Notes: generated by a model not told the origin, from the sequence alone. A DNA stretch of 64,000 nt from Schistocerca nitens (GCF_023898315.1 NC_064616.1:289381205-289445204), one strand, 5' to 3'; shown: positions 48,701-54,878, counted from the first letter of the stretch. Translations and numbers: made by a program.

Positions 48701-50291
48701 AGTTTATTTACTAAAACACCACACTGTTGTTGTGACACTAGTTATCTCAGCAATGCTAGCAGGCAAGCAAATTCACAAAAGCTTACTCACTGTGTCCCAC
48801 ACAATTTGTGAATAAGTGCTCAAACTGTTAAATCTACAATATGTAACAACACACTTCCCTCTAACAATTTTATAGCTCCTCTAGGGTCTCATTTGTGGAA
48901 TAATTCTAAGTCGGGATGTGAACTGGATTCATGAAATAATCAGTGTCCTGAAGACAGATTACCTTATTCTTTTGAGTCTTAACACCAAATCCTCCATGTT
49001 CTTTTCCCGCAGAGTCTCAACACTCCTGTTCTTCACTCACTAATTCTCTTAGCTTGCTTGCTATTCACTGCCAATATTGTCACTTTCCTATTTGATGCTC
49101 TGTCCTTATGATGTGCATTACATTCCAGTTTAGTAATACAGCTTTTGAACCTATTGGCCGACATTAATAAAGAGAGTTTAATAAAAAAAAAGTACTTAAA
49201 CACAGATAAAATAGATATCAAACACTATAGTTCCAGAATTAATTGTTTCTCATAAAACTTTTTTTACATGAATATTCAGTTGCTAACCTAAGACTTAAGT
49301 AATATATACATGTTCATTATTAAGTAAGGATATGGGAGTTTAGAAATAAAGTGATCTATTTTTATGTGCTGTGGCATGTGAATTAAATGTTTGTGAGTTT
49401 GATTTTGAGGAATTTCCACATGAGTCAGTCATGGGGAGAGCTTCATCAGTACTCCAGTGAAGAAGCATCAGTGTGTACTGGCTATCCCCCTTGGGCCATG
49501 CCATGCCCAGCTTATAACTGGTGTATGTGCTCCAGCTGCTAAGTACCTCGACCCCTTTAAATTGCATACTGGGGCACATTTGGTAAAAAAGCACAGCTTT
49601 CAGCTTTCCGTACTGGAAATACCTTGGTCATGTTTACACACAGATACATCCTGTTGCGCAGTATTTTTAAAAGGAACTGCCATAGAGGTTTCCTAAGCTG
49701 GGCTGTGAGCTCACAGCTGAAATTCATTCCCTTAATATCTCTTGGTTCCTCACTACAAATCTTTAATGTGTTGAAACCTTCACTCAAAAATTCCCTAGTG
49801 ACTGTTTGTGTGGCTTGGAGTGTGTGTCGAGGCTACTGAGAACATTATTCTACATACTAAAATTATTCTTGAAGATTTTCAGGTCCACTCAAATTGAACA
49901 CAGGTGTTCATACAGTGACCTCTCAGGATGTTAGTACAATTTCATTGAAACTGAGCCAAAAGCTTCTTATCATTTATTTATGGTTTAGTGATACTTAACA
50001 AAGTGGCTTTTAGCTGTCAGAACATAGTTTTATATGATTATTCATTATTGTATTTAAGTTTTACATAAATTTTTAGTTTGTATGCTTTTGTGGAAATGTC
50101 AGTAGATGTTTACAACTAATTGTCTTAAGCTTCCCACTTCATTACTGACAAATCACATTTGTGGTTTTCAGGTGTATTCTGTCATCACATGTGTTTGATG
50201 CCTCTCAGGAAAAGCTGCCTCATATACGTGATCCAAATCGACCTGCTTTTAAGTTCCCGAGAGTGTATGGTATATCATACAGTCGTCGAGC
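9485..50291 (+). CDS. mRpL37: Mitochondrial ribosomal protein L37 (exons 1-3; remainder right of the window)
   Basis: mL37 is a mitochondria-specific protein of the large mitoribosomal subunit, encoded in the nucleus and imported. Exons 9485-9660, 30488-30715 and 50172-50291 join with matching phases (each junction splits a codon 2+1), giving 174 complete codons plus two bases. The start 'MRATSSLFRQHLGWHFK' is a basic, Arg/Lys-rich, acid-poor presequence typical of import. Exon 2 carries 'ENHPLFKEKPC', 'VVEGLDQMKVLTK' and 'DGLP', the pattern HPLxK..C…LEG..Q…LTK…GLP shared with animal MRPL37. Exon 3 gives CILSSHVFDASQEKLP then 'FKFPRVYGIS'. Family length is about 400 residues, so more than half lies beyond the window. 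Introns are 20,827 and 19,456 bp and hold the LTR and LINE insertions listed here. The chosen ATG at 9485 is the first in frame. Confidence 0.9.
9661..11789. other. mRpL37 intron 1, proximal part
   Basis: AT-rich intron sequence without recognisable coding remnants. A weak SINE-like stretch ('gtacagtggtcagacactag', 11090-11110) resembles the tRNA head of the SINE family found elsewhere here but lacks its body. Nothing else is called. Confidence 0.45.
11790..12569 (+). pseudogene. Old LINE reverse-transcriptase fragment (5' side of the RTE insertion)
   Basis: Translated across frames it gives EELVNFMNSIW, NVRDCSNYRGIS, EQNGFWKGMHSQD, FIDLKKACDAVD and NGSQGVRQGF. These are, in order, the RT thumb-proximal, N-Y-R-x-I-S, Q-x-G-F, palm motif A and G-V-R-Q-G blocks of non-LTR retrotransposons. 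A later piece 'AGCTLWDRKISDD' (about 12490-12535) matches the C-terminal region. Numerous shifts and stops are present. The younger RTE element at 12570 interrupts it; its 3' end appears to resume at 15536. Confidence 0.7.
12570..15535 (+). mobile_element. RTE-type LINE, nearly full length (copy 1)
   Basis: The copy starts at 'tcctcttgggtaaaata', the same 5' end as the copy at 61175, and ends in a (CAA)n tail. It encodes an apurinic-like endonuclease followed by reverse transcriptase. It inserted into an older LINE. A possible imperfect target duplication (ATTAAATGAT / ATTAAAGAT) flanks it but is weak. Confidence 0.88.
12672..15511 (+). pseudogene. RTE LINE endonuclease/reverse transcriptase, broken
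   Basis: Domains in order: endonuclease (12680-13400) with INEVRWQE, VMGDWNS, HIDYIMV and SDHNLL; linker; RT (13990-14790) with APGVDNIP, EDQFGF, FVDLEKAFD (catalytic Asp), KGVRQGCSLSP and the catalytic FADD box; then the C-terminal region (15100-15511) with GSETWTI, RRMLKIRWVDHVTNEEVLNR and GRPRDQY. Damage visible by comparison with copy 2: one base lost at the start of the WNVRS motif (~12690), a 10-base deletion near 13573, a one-base shift near 14590 in a G run, and an in-frame TAA at 14933. Catalytic residues are intact, so this is a fairly recent but dead copy. Such fragments are often mis-annotated as craniofacial development protein 2. Confidence 0.88.
15536..15790 (+). pseudogene. 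Probable 3' end of the older LINE
   Basis: Just after the (CAA)n tail one frame gives 'RNILKYQLRGKEMD', resembling the C-terminal K-Y-x-P-x-G-K-R-x-x-G-R-P tail found in several LINEs. This fits the 11790-12569 fragment having been split by the RTE insertion. The evidence is short. Confidence 0.4.
15800..19430 (-). mobile_element. Ty3/gypsy LTR retrotransposon remnant A
   Basis: On the minus strand the gypsy order is seen: gag start near 19406 (MDLDFLQCWEEQLGLQEQQQ), zinc knuckle CGICYKIDHLATVC near 18420, a degraded protease (VTGRPVTLM for D-T-G-x-P-V-T-L) near 18250, RT with HICGDCKQTVN near 17660 and TYFNDIW near 17370, RNase H tail DKTAHWLQSWALSLSN and TAQRANADAHLQL near 16440-16340, and the beginning of integrase (QACAACAQNQASP…PWPLPRNA) near 15940-15870. 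It stops inside integrase. Stops and frameshifts are very frequent, making this the most decayed of the four gypsy copies. A SINE interrupts it at 16754-16995. Confidence 0.82.
16754..16995 (+). mobile_element. tRNA-derived SINE inserted in gypsy remnant A
   Basis: The head 'GCGAGGTGGCGCAGTGGCTA' (box A) and 'GGTTTAATCCC' (box B) are followed by the family body with TTTCTGTGATTTCCCTAAAT and 'TTTGAAAGGGCACGGCC'. The head fold is tRNA-Ala-like; here the anticodon position reads TGC or CGC-derived. It lies in opposite orientation to the gypsy element, between its RT and RNase H regions. Confidence 0.88.
19440..19880 (-). repeat. Possible 5' LTR and primer-binding region of gypsy remnant A
   Basis: The sequence lies immediately upstream of the gag start on the minus strand. 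About 50 bases before the ATG is 'TGGTGACATAGGAAG', a TGG-initiated stretch that could be a decayed primer-binding site following an LTR end '…GATACAAAAG'. No second LTR is left for comparison, so the call is tentative. Confidence 0.35.
19881..22031. other. mRpL37 intron 1, unassigned
   Basis: AT-rich sequence with scattered short open frames; the longest (20045-20362, plus) has no recognised motif and no splice context. No terminal repeats, tRNA-like boxes or RT motifs were seen. Confidence 0.45.
22037..22535 (+). repeat. 5' LTR of gypsy B
   Basis: Begins TCTGATATCC and ends TTACTAGA. Compared with the 3' LTR it carries an extra segment of about 100 bp (about 22390-22485) containing 'CCCTCCGCCACACCATTAGG' and a GATGTAGATGATG end, which looks like a fragment of another repeat family. 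Confidence 0.78.
22538..22548 (+). promoter_or_regulatory. Decayed primer-binding site of gypsy B
   Basis: TAGCGATGAGG starts two bases after the 5' LTR. It differs at two positions from TGGCGACGAGG in gypsy C, which is complementary to the 3' end of tRNA-Ser(GCU). Confidence 0.6.
24741..24782 (+). repeat. (ATT)n microsatellite
   Basis: About 14 tandem ATT units inside the reverse transcriptase/RNase H connection of gypsy B, a later expansion within the dead element. Confidence 0.97.
26177..26809. mobile_element. Foldback (long inverted-repeat) element inside gypsy B
   Basis: The left arm 26177-26430 and right arm 26558-26809 are reverse complements over about 250 bp with scattered mismatches. 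Shared blocks include GGTATTAATAAC, 'TAGTCCTTTATTATTGGATC', 'GTGAACATATGACTAAAACA', TTTCATAGAATAAAACA and TCTGCTTCTCTGATCT. The central 130 bp holds a ~51-bp unit repeated two to three times (GATC.GTACAGAACC… / GGTCTATACAGAACC… / GATCCATACGGAACT…). No open frame of note. Probably a non-autonomous DNA element. Confidence 0.85.
27710..28058 (-). mobile_element. tRNA-derived retroposon with terminal inverted repeats
   Basis: The insertion is flanked by the 10-bp direct repeat CTCATGATTG (27700-27709 and 28059-28068). A perfect 21-bp inverted pair lies at 27710-27730 and 27993-28013 (core CTTCCTGGCAGATTAAAA). A tRNA-like head occupies 27735-27808 on the minus strand. The rest has no coding capacity. 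I recall closely similar repeats as very abundant in Schistocerca (recollection, not searched). Confidence 0.8.
27735..27808 (-). tRNA. tRNA-like sequence (Ser-CGA-like), part of a retroposon, probably not a functional tRNA
   Basis: On the minus strand the 74-nt segment has GTGC/GCAC acceptor pairing, box A TAGCTCAGTTGG, D stem GCTC/GAGC, a T arm CCGAG-TTCGAGT-CTCGG with perfect box B GTTCGAGTC, and an anticodon loop TGCGAAA. Position 33 is G rather than the invariant U, and the anticodon stem is incomplete in this copy. tRNA-finding programs may call it; its place inside a repeat with target duplication argues against a real tRNA. Confidence 0.5.
28445..28640 (-). mobile_element. SINE-like tRNA-derived sequence
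   Basis: On the minus strand the tRNA-like part (28592-28525) has box A 'TAGTGGATAGCACATG', a TTGCAAGC anticodon region and a decayed box B AGTTTAAATCCC. It differs from the other two tRNA-derived families in this window. Boundaries are uncertain. Confidence 0.5.
28650..30375. other. mRpL37 intron 1, distal part
   Basis: No recognised transposon or RNA gene. A purine-rich stretch (28670-28960, plus) gives short open frames of low complexity on both strands. A short G/T-rich tract occurs at 29748-29772. Confidence 0.45.
30376..30471 (+). repeat. 48-bp tandem duplication abutting the exon 2 splice acceptor of mRpL37
   Basis: 30376-30423 and 30424-30471 are two head-to-tail copies beginning CAATTTCTTTTATTGTGTGA with about two mismatches. 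The second copy ends 16 bp before the exon. Each copy carries pyrimidine-rich runs and a candidate branch-point context (TTGAATTGAC), so the acceptor region is duplicated. Confidence 0.92.
30488..30715 (+). CDS. mRpL37: mRpL37 coding exon 2
   Basis: The acceptor 'CATGTTCTAG' ends at 30487 and the donor GTAAGA begins at 30716. The 228-nt exon begins with one base completing Lys (AA|A), encodes 75 codons from VNIVGTQ to NDKLVK, and ends with two bases of Arg (AG|G). It holds the most diagnostic mL37 motifs. A 48-bp tandem duplication lies immediately upstream. Confidence 0.92.
30716..31559. other. mRpL37 intron 2, proximal part
   Basis: AT-rich, no recognised feature. A minus-strand open frame (31158-31421, 87 codons) has no known motif and no splice context. 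Confidence 0.4.
31560..31800 (+). pseudogene. RTE LINE 3' fragment, old
   Basis: Frames give GRMLKKLWVEQLTNKEELNE and then 'VGNILGHPGIICLVIEGSV' and FRGIPRHEYNK, collinear with the RTE C-terminus seen at 15190-15420 (RRMLKIRWVDHVTNEEVLNR; GHVLRHQGITNLALEGSV; RGRPRDQYAK). About 70% similar by eye, with frameshifts. Confidence 0.75.
31801..32094 (+). pseudogene. Possible LINE reverse-transcriptase N-terminal fragment
   Basis: Patches such as LQVRNEEEIVRPVKSLKKLK, then SGLDGIVVDLLKP and a W-x-x-E-K-I-P-D-Y-W-like stretch near 32020-32060, resemble the segment before N-Y-R in LINE RTs. The sequence is cut off where the next LINE starts near 32095. Stops are frequent. Confidence 0.45.
32734..34073 (+). 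mobile_element. mariner element, complete with perfect 40-bp terminal inverted repeats
   Basis: The first 40 bases (32734-32773, starting CGAGGGCAGTTCAATAAG) are the exact reverse complement of the last 40 (34034-34073). TA target duplications lie at 32732-32733 and 34074-34075. The 1340-bp element holds one intact transposase gene and an AATAAA signal at 34014. Its host site is the endonuclease region of an old LINE. Identical ends and an open gene indicate recent insertion. Confidence 0.96.
32894..33964 (+). CDS. mariner transposase (356 aa, intact)
   Basis: D,D34D transposase that would mobilise the surrounding element at TA sites. The ATG at 32894 (MASVTDVRCK) gives 356 residues, close to the usual 345-355; the frame is open upstream through the inverted repeat, but that part is not transposase-like. 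N-terminal paired helix-turn-helix region (about 10-120), linker WVPR (126-129; WVPHEL in classical mariners), then catalytic D165 in VTGDETWVHHF, D259 in LLHDNARPH and D294 in YSPDLAPSDFHMF, with exactly 34 residues between the last two. The C-terminus has WYRAGIQALISRW and GDYIEK, typical of the family. No stops or frameshifts, so it is a candidate for an active enzyme. Confidence 0.96.
   Translation: MASVTDVRCKQRAVIEFLLAENQGISDIHRHLQNVYGDLAVDKSTVSRWAKRVSSSPQGQARLSDLPRAGQPCTAVTPAMAERANTLVRDDRRITIKQLSAQLDISVGSAVTIVHQLGYSKVCSRWVPRCLTEHHKEQRRTICAELLARHVAEGDNFLSKIVTGDETWVHHFEPETKRQSMEWRHTHSPTKKKFKAIPSAGKVMVTVFWDAEGVILFDVLPHGQTINSEVYCATLQKLKKRLQRVRRHKNQNELLLLHDNARPHTSLRTREELTKLQWTVLPHAPYSPDLAPSDFHMFGPMKDAVRGMHYADDEEVIDAVRRWLRHRPVEWYRAGIQALISRWRKAVALNGDYIEK
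36694..36978 (+). repeat. 5' LTR of gypsy C
   Basis: 285 bp from TGTTGTGACTCGCC to GTTATTACA. It contains an imperfect internal duplication of GCCATGCAGCAGCAG (about 36768 and 36808), one copy of which is missing from the 3' LTR. Confidence 0.95.
36981..36991 (+). promoter_or_regulatory. Primer-binding site of gypsy C (tRNA-Ser-GCU type)
   Basis: TGGCGACGAGG begins two bases after the 5' LTR. It is complementary to the CCA-tailed acceptor end of animal tRNA-Ser(GCU) (…CCTCGTCG-CCA), from recollection of that tRNA. Confidence 0.75.
37031..41250 (+). pseudogene. gypsy C gag-pol, degenerate
   Basis: gag starts at 37031 (MATLEQLLQGLIEHQTLL). Further on are WSDYEKRLRQHFLAF, and the zinc knuckles CPQCFTKHSREDC and CHKWKKMGHVSSVC, the latter with Trp replacing the second Cys. 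A TAA at 37925 ends that frame. Protease DTGSAATII is at 38063; RT has HLCGDFKATVNAQ (38620), LDLSEAYHQLPL (38738) and YQDD (38915); RNase H has ATDASQYGVGAVL (39343) and NADALSRLP (39690); integrase has the zinc segment 'HQGHWGVSRTKSLARCHVYW' (40045), core IDAYSNFPF (40270), TDNGPQF (40384) and SNGEAERLVHTFK (40481), so D, D and E are all present. C-terminal VRGYGRWPKWSPGR lies near 40695. Frame changes occur near 37120, 37440, 39050, 40240 and 40640, plus TAA at 39452. No envelope gene is seen. Confidence 0.92.
41257..41273 (+). promoter_or_regulatory. Polypurine tract of gypsy C
   Basis: 'TTCAAAGGGGGTAAAAG' lies immediately upstream of the 3' LTR, the expected primer for plus-strand synthesis. 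Confidence 0.8.
41274..41524 (+). repeat. 3' LTR of gypsy C
   Basis: 251 bp, collinear with the 5' LTR, starting TGTTGTGATTCGCC and ending GTTGTTACA. Confidence 0.95.
41530..42790 (+). pseudogene. LINE reverse-transcriptase C-terminal half
   Basis: Across frames: FIEFKK (palm A, mutated), 'KPLSQILKKRGLHIKPTAII', a G-L-R-Q-G-like stretch near 41740, FSDDLMIL (41889; the FADD catalytic box with Ser for Ala), 'ELKTFQKILGPKTLKKRK' (42310) and a C-terminal basic tail KFWLKFHGHSKKMKPTSL and KFETVKWTKPV (42390-42520). Gypsy C inserted at its 5' side. It ends against the LTR of gypsy D. Heavily decayed. Confidence 0.68.
42799..43107 (-). repeat. 3' LTR of gypsy D
   Basis: On the minus strand begins TGTGGTATTACATGC and ends CTCCTTGGCACCCA. 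It is shorter than its partner by a ~75-bp segment (compare 47412-47490). Confidence 0.85.
43166..43181 (+). repeat. Poly-G run (16 G)
   Basis: Homopolymer of 16 G in gypsy D near its 3' LTR. Confidence 0.95.
46052..46303 (+). mobile_element. tRNA-Ala-like SINE with 12-bp target duplication
   Basis: The body is flanked by CCTTGGAGAACA at 46040-46051 and 46304-46315, a perfect target-site duplication, so both boundaries are fixed. The head 'GAGGTGGCGCAGTGGTTAGC' (box A), loop CTCGCAT and GGTTCAATCCC (box B) give a tRNA-Ala(CGC)-like fold. The body is followed by a CTCCTCCTCC tail. It is inserted in gypsy D. Confidence 0.95.
46055..46128 (+). tRNA. tRNA-Ala(CGC)-like head of the SINE, not a functional tRNA
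   Basis: D-arm and T-arm consensus sequences are good, and the anticodon loop CTCGCAT has U33 and anticodon CGC. The anticodon stem has a G-G mismatch. It lies inside a retroposon, so a functional tRNA gene is unlikely. Confidence 0.4.
47220..47601 (-). repeat. 5' LTR of gypsy D
   Basis: On the minus strand begins TGTGGTATTGGGTGC and ends CTCCTTGGCATCCA. It shares 'TTTGACTAGACAGGCAGA' and GATTGGCAGTGTA with the other LTR (plus-strand reading). Confidence 0.85.
47602..50171. other. mRpL37 intron 2, distal part
   Basis: No recognised element. An open frame at 47897-48139 (plus) contains a Met/Gln-rich stretch (RSMMMEFMKGMASQNQTP) that could be a retroelement gag N-terminus, but nothing follows to support it. 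The rest is AT-rich. The polypyrimidine tract and acceptor of exon 3 are at the end. Confidence 0.4.
50172..50291 (+). CDS. mRpL37: mRpL37 coding exon 3
   Basis: The acceptor 'TTGTGGTTTTCAG' ends at 50171 and the donor GTAAGT begins at 50292. The 120-nt exon completes Arg with its first base, encodes 39 codons from CILSSHVFDA to GISYSRR, and ends with GC (Ala with the next exon). It carries the KLP...D.NRP.F.FPRVYGI block of the insect protein. Confidence 0.9.
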
Positions 50292-50304
50292 GTAAGTTAA
50301 CTGT

Positions 50305-50332
50305 CATTATTATTATTATTACTACTACTATG

Positions 50333-50363
<31 letters not shown>

Positions 50364-50366
50364 TTA
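50305..50366 (+). repeat. (ATT/ACT)n compound microsatellite next to the exon 3 donor
   Basis: ATT units switch to ACT/CTA units. The run begins 14 bp after the first base of the mRpL37 exon 3 splice donor. Confidence 0.95.
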
Positions 50367-50541
50367 CAAATCTGGGAAGCACTGGATGGTATACAACTAA
50401 TGGAAGGAATAAAGGCAACCACTCATCATATGGTTGTGTTATTAGGCGTTCAAAAGGCACATAAGCAAGATAAAAATGGTTGCTAAGGTTTTGAACCGTG
50501 ACACACAGAAAGAGAGAGAGAGAGGCAGAGGGAGAGGAGGA

Positions 50542-50554
50542 GGGGGGGGGGGGG
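50542..50554 (+). repeat. Poly-G run (13 G) after a GA-rich tract
   Basis: A (GA)n-like tract from 50510 ends in 13 G. It lies in mRpL37 intron 3. Confidence 0.93.
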
Positions 50555-50949
50555 TCGTTGGGTAATCTGATTTCATCAGTGCAGGGCATGGATTACAAAT
50601 ACAAAATTTATCGCAGAAGAAGGAAAGATTAGATATAATTCTTATATGGATTATCAATAAAGTGTTGAACTAAGAAGTTTAAGTAACATGAGGACTCTTA
50701 AGCCAGAGCCATCGTAGTCTGTGGAGATATTTCCAAAGAAAATATATGCAGTGATTCAGCAGAATTGTCATTGTAATGTCAGAATCATTGCCCATGAACT
50801 AGACTCTACAGTTAGTACTGTGTTTATTCTGCTGAATGCCTATCTTACAGAGTGCCGTAATGTTCCTCTTCAGAGTCAACCACATGCCAGCAGAATTACT
50901 AATGTGGATAAGACACGCTATGAGAAATAGGTAACTTCATCCCTAGAAT

Positions 50950-52070
50950 TGTGAAATTAAACTGGGAATGCCATCATTAACTTGAGGCCAAGCAACAGCA
51001 CAAACGTGAACACAAGTGGTGTTCTTCTGTTAGCATACGGAAGACCATTGTACAAATGTCAGCAGGAGACACATTTTAAACATATGGATGCCCCTGTTTT
51101 CCACGGACACAGCCTCCATCCAAAAGACAACATCAGTGGGTACTGGACTAAATGCTGAGTGGCCATTTAAGCAAATGACCCATTCCACTGCAATCGAGTC
51201 ATTCTACCCTACCCTACCATGACCCTGAAAGTGCACATTCATTGTAATGTTACACTGTATAACATTTATTTACCACCCAATTATGCTCTAGATAGAGAAG
51301 TTCTCTTGGGCCTCATTTAATATCTCCCATAACCATTCCTCATAGGAGATTTTAATACACATAATGTGCTCTGGGTTTCTATGTTTCTTCTCCAGAGGTC
51401 AAGTTTTTGAGAGCCTAATTGTGTCAGAAAAGCTAAATTTTCTTAATACACCAGTAAAATCCACTTTAGCACAGCAATGGGCCAGTTTGTGCCCCAGACC
51501 TCACCTCTGCACCCCCATCCTTGCATACCTCATTGGGAAGTGGTTGATGAGTTCCATTAAAGTGACAGCTTCCTTTTCTTTTCAGATAGCACAGACCTGT
51601 AGAGACACCACCACCATGGATGTTCAGCAGAATAACCGAGTGAGGTGGTGTAGTACCTAGCACACAGGACTTGTATTCAGTACGACGATGGTTGAAATCT
51701 CGATCTGACCATCCAGATTTAAATTTAGTGTGATTTCCCTAAATTGCTCCAAGCAAATGCCAGGATGGTTCCTGTGTAAAGGGTAAATCTGATTTGCTTC
51801 CCCATACTTTTGTGATCCGACCTTGTGCTCTGTCTCTAATGACCTCGCTGTCAGTTGGACATTAAAGTCTAATCTTCTTTCCTTTCCTTCAGCAAGACAA
51901 ACTAAACATTGTATCACCAACTGGCTGTTTTTGAACCCCGAATTTATGTCTAGAAATGAGTTGTTCACATTACATGCATGATCCACCATGGTCTTGATGC
52001 AACTGTTACACCTGATTGCTGGCTACAGAGGCAACACATCCCGTGGTGGAACATTGTTCAGTTAGGGTGA
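50950..52070 (+). pseudogene. jockey-type LINE endonuclease part (split by SINE)
   Basis: Frames near 51250-51360 give VTLYNIYLPPNYALDREVLL and FLIGDFNTHNVLW, the jockey endonuclease GDFNAHN block. Next come a shifted FVPQTSPLHPHPCIPHWEVV and FSDST, matching the S-D-H block. After the SINE a frame near 51990-52050 gives 'ATVTPDCWLQRQHIPWWN', ending in the P-W-W-N motif at the endonuclease C-terminus. Several shifts. The RT half lies at 56470 onward. Confidence 0.72.
51635..51887 (+). mobile_element. tRNA-derived SINE inserted in the jockey LINE
   Basis: Same family as at 46052: head GTGAGGTGGTGTAGTACCTA, body 'TGTGATTTCCCTAAATTGCT', end 'CTGTCTCTAATGACCTCGCT'. An imperfect duplication (TTCAGCAGAATA at 51623-51634, TTCAGCAAGACA at 51888-51899) flanks it. 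Box B is decayed (GTTGAAATCTC), so this is an older copy. Confidence 0.85.
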
Positions 52071-52978
52071 GGCACATGGTTTTGTGACACTTCAAATGCC
52101 TACCCTGTGCTGAAAACCCTTTCAGTCGCCGGGGCAAATGTATAAAGAGAAATCATAAAGATCACTCCGAGGTGATGGCAAGTGTTTGTAGCCTGAACAA
52201 ATAATTTAATAATATCTTCGAAAGTATAAACCATAAGAATGTTATGTGGCAAACATGCCTGGTCTTTAACAGCTGCTGTATTGTAGCAGGGGTGTTTACA
52301 GTGTATGGCAGAGTACTTTGACAGGGTGTATACGACTCGGGACAACCTGGAGACCCGGGAAAAACCCGGAAATTTTTTCATATGGGAGAGAACTGGAAAA
52401 AAACCAGGAATTTTTTAGAATTCCAGGAATTTTTCATTGTTTTAATTTTAAGTTAATTTTTGTAACTTTGACTGGTAAGAACCAATACTCTAACAAAGGA
52501 TATTACTGTATCTAACTACTGCAGAGTAAAACATGAACGAGAGAAAAAATAACAAAAATGAGACTTAAGTGGCAGAGGAAATGCACCATGTACAACAACA
52601 AAACACAGTGCTCATACAAGCATCTACCAACAGCAAAATGTGTCAAAGGCTTTAGGAAGACTATGCAATGCTTCATAACAACTAATTGTCTCTGATGAGT
52701 GTGATGTCACAATTGCTTACATTAGATTCGTTTGAGCAGTTGCAAGTGAACTCAAGCACATGCGCAGTTGAGTCGCGTATGGGTAATACCTTCTCCCACT
52801 TCTCGCTACAGAAGTGTGGCAGTTAGCTGTTTAAGCAGTAGCAGCAAGCAGCCAGATGCTACCCGGAAAACCTTTACAGATGCGCATAAGCTGCCAGATT
52901 CATGCATGCGTAACAGGCCCAGATCTAGGGGGCGGGGGGCAAACCAGGGTATCTGCCCCAGGTGGCAATTTCAGAGGT

Positions 52979-52991
52979 GGGGGGGGGGGGG
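52979..52991 (+). repeat. Poly-G run (13 G)
   Basis: Part of a G-rich patch (52925-52991) with a short 'GCCCCAGGTGGCAATTT' segment before it. Confidence 0.93.
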
Positions 52992-54430
52992 CAGCTCATA
53001 TTCTTGAGGAAAAAGACCTTGTTTCACAAAGCGCCTAGCATCCAACACATGTTGGCCTATTGATTATTCATATGATTTTGAAACACATCCCTGTTGGTTT
53101 TTCAACAAATTCTAAGTTGATTTTTGAATGACTCATAAGTTGATGTTGATTTTTGAATGCGTGCATAGTGTATGTGATGTCTGTACCAGAGGAATCCCCG
53201 TCGCATCTAGAAATAAACTTCCCTGCAGACAAAAGGGGACTGGGCTATATGAGTTGAGCGGAATAAAGCCTGCCTAATGGCTGAATGCCAGTTGCTGTTT
53301 ATGTGGTTGACTGGGTTTGTGAATGATCATCTTTGTTATAATTACTAGTGAAATCTGTAGATTCAGACAACCAGAGTGGAAATAAATGACTATCAGGAAA
53401 AACAGGTAAGAAAGATTACGTATTATCCTCTCAGTGTATCCAAGAAAATGAAATTTTGACAGAAAATTTTTGGCCAGACCGCTACACTAGTAAGGGCCAG
53501 TTGTACAGTCCCGAGTTAGCAACCACTAAAGTTCTATTCGGGGAGTAGTGTGGAAAACGCATTGGACAAACATGTAATAACGCCTAACCGGAGAATAAAC
53601 ACGGGATAACTAAACTGGTGATTGTAGCAGTGTTAGTGAAATCAGTTTTGACACTGGCAGGAATAGTTACAGAATTAGTGATGACAAGATTATTTGTCAA
53701 TACGGGGAAGGAGAAGAAACAGGGACATCACACAAATTATGGAAGAATATGACGATTCCAAATTTGTATAAAAATTTCATACTACTACTTTTCGATTTCA
53801 GGCTTCAGAAACTGGAGCGTGTGAATGAAATGTGAAACTATTTCCTAACATGAAACTTTCTCCTTGTGGTAGGCCTAATAGGCATTTGATATTGGTACTT
53901 CATGAATTATATTCTGTCATGTTATAAAAATGACCGTTTGTGCCAAAACAGTCTCGTTTTTTTCGCATGTGTTACAATTTCTGCAATATTAGGCAGGCCT
54001 GTTTTGTTTTATCTAGCAGACAGCGACAAAATACAAGTATTCAGATCGAGGAACCACACCAGTCTTGGTTACTATTTGTATTAACAGCCTTTTTCAGTAT
54101 TAGACAACGAAATTTCGTTTCTCATGTAACAAAATGTTTGGCGAACTGTGATGAGGTAATAGATTCTTTCACAGGAAGAAAAGCACACCTTGTAAAGCTG
54201 TAGCAAGATTAGAGAGAGAAAAATGCTAGAACTTAAGGACTGAAGAAATGTGTACTGTCTTCCTTGTGTCTTGTCTTTACTTGTTGTATGTATCTTATAT
54301 TTAATTTTTTGTCACACAAAAAAGCAACCTATTATCTAATAGGCAATAAAGAGTGCAAATTTTCTGAAGAGTTCTTGTTCTCCCTGTTACAAATAATTCC
54401 ATCCAGTATTAATTGCAAGGATTTTCTTCT

Positions 54431-54455
54431 AAAAAAAAAAAAATAAAATAAATAA

Positions 54456-54503
<48 letters not shown>

Positions 54504-54505
54504 AA
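54431..54505 (+). repeat. A-rich tract and (AAAG)n microsatellite
   Basis: A poly-A/TAAA tract passes into about 12 copies of GAAA. Confidence 0.95.
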
Positions 54506-54855
54506 TAGGGGCAGGATGTCAAACTGGAGCAGGAGAGGCACCACATGACATTTTAATTTCCACTGTCCTGAGTATAGTTTGATGGCACCCATTACAAAAT
54601 ATTACACGTTTGAATTCCACAGAGCGAAATGCAGTGACAAGCAATAGAAGAATGCTGTCTGCAGAGGCATGGCACTGCACTTTGGCACTCTTACGACCAA
54701 ATAACATGTCTCACATTTCCTTGAACATCTATGTTTTATGTATCAGACTCTTCAGAAAGATGTGCGCTACAAAATGAACATATTTTTGAAAAGTCGATTT
54801 TTTTGTATTTTTTATTTATTTATTTATTTTTGGCCGTCCTACCTAAAATGCACGA

Positions 54856-54878
54856 GGGGGGGGGGGGGGGGGGGGGGG
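54856..54878 (+). repeat. Poly-G run (23 G)
   Basis: Uninterrupted run of 23 G after 'AAAATGCACGA'. The reverse complement of the following 60 bp (ATTGCCCCAG…TAGATCCAGGGCTG) resembles the region before the G-run at 52979, suggesting two inverted copies of one short repeat. Confidence 0.95.

Noticed and set aside
50275-50589. Val/Ile-rich minus-strand frame of 104 codons overlapping mRpL37 exon 3
   Set aside because: Arises from the ATT/ACT microsatellite on the opposite strand of a well supported exon.
50721-50930. Weak similarity to a mariner helix-turn-helix (VRIIAHELDSTVSTV)
   Set aside because: A single short motif without flanking mariner sequence; could be chance.
54332-54592. Leu/Phe/Ser-rich minus-strand frame
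   Set aside because: Translation of the AAAG microsatellite and A-rich tract.
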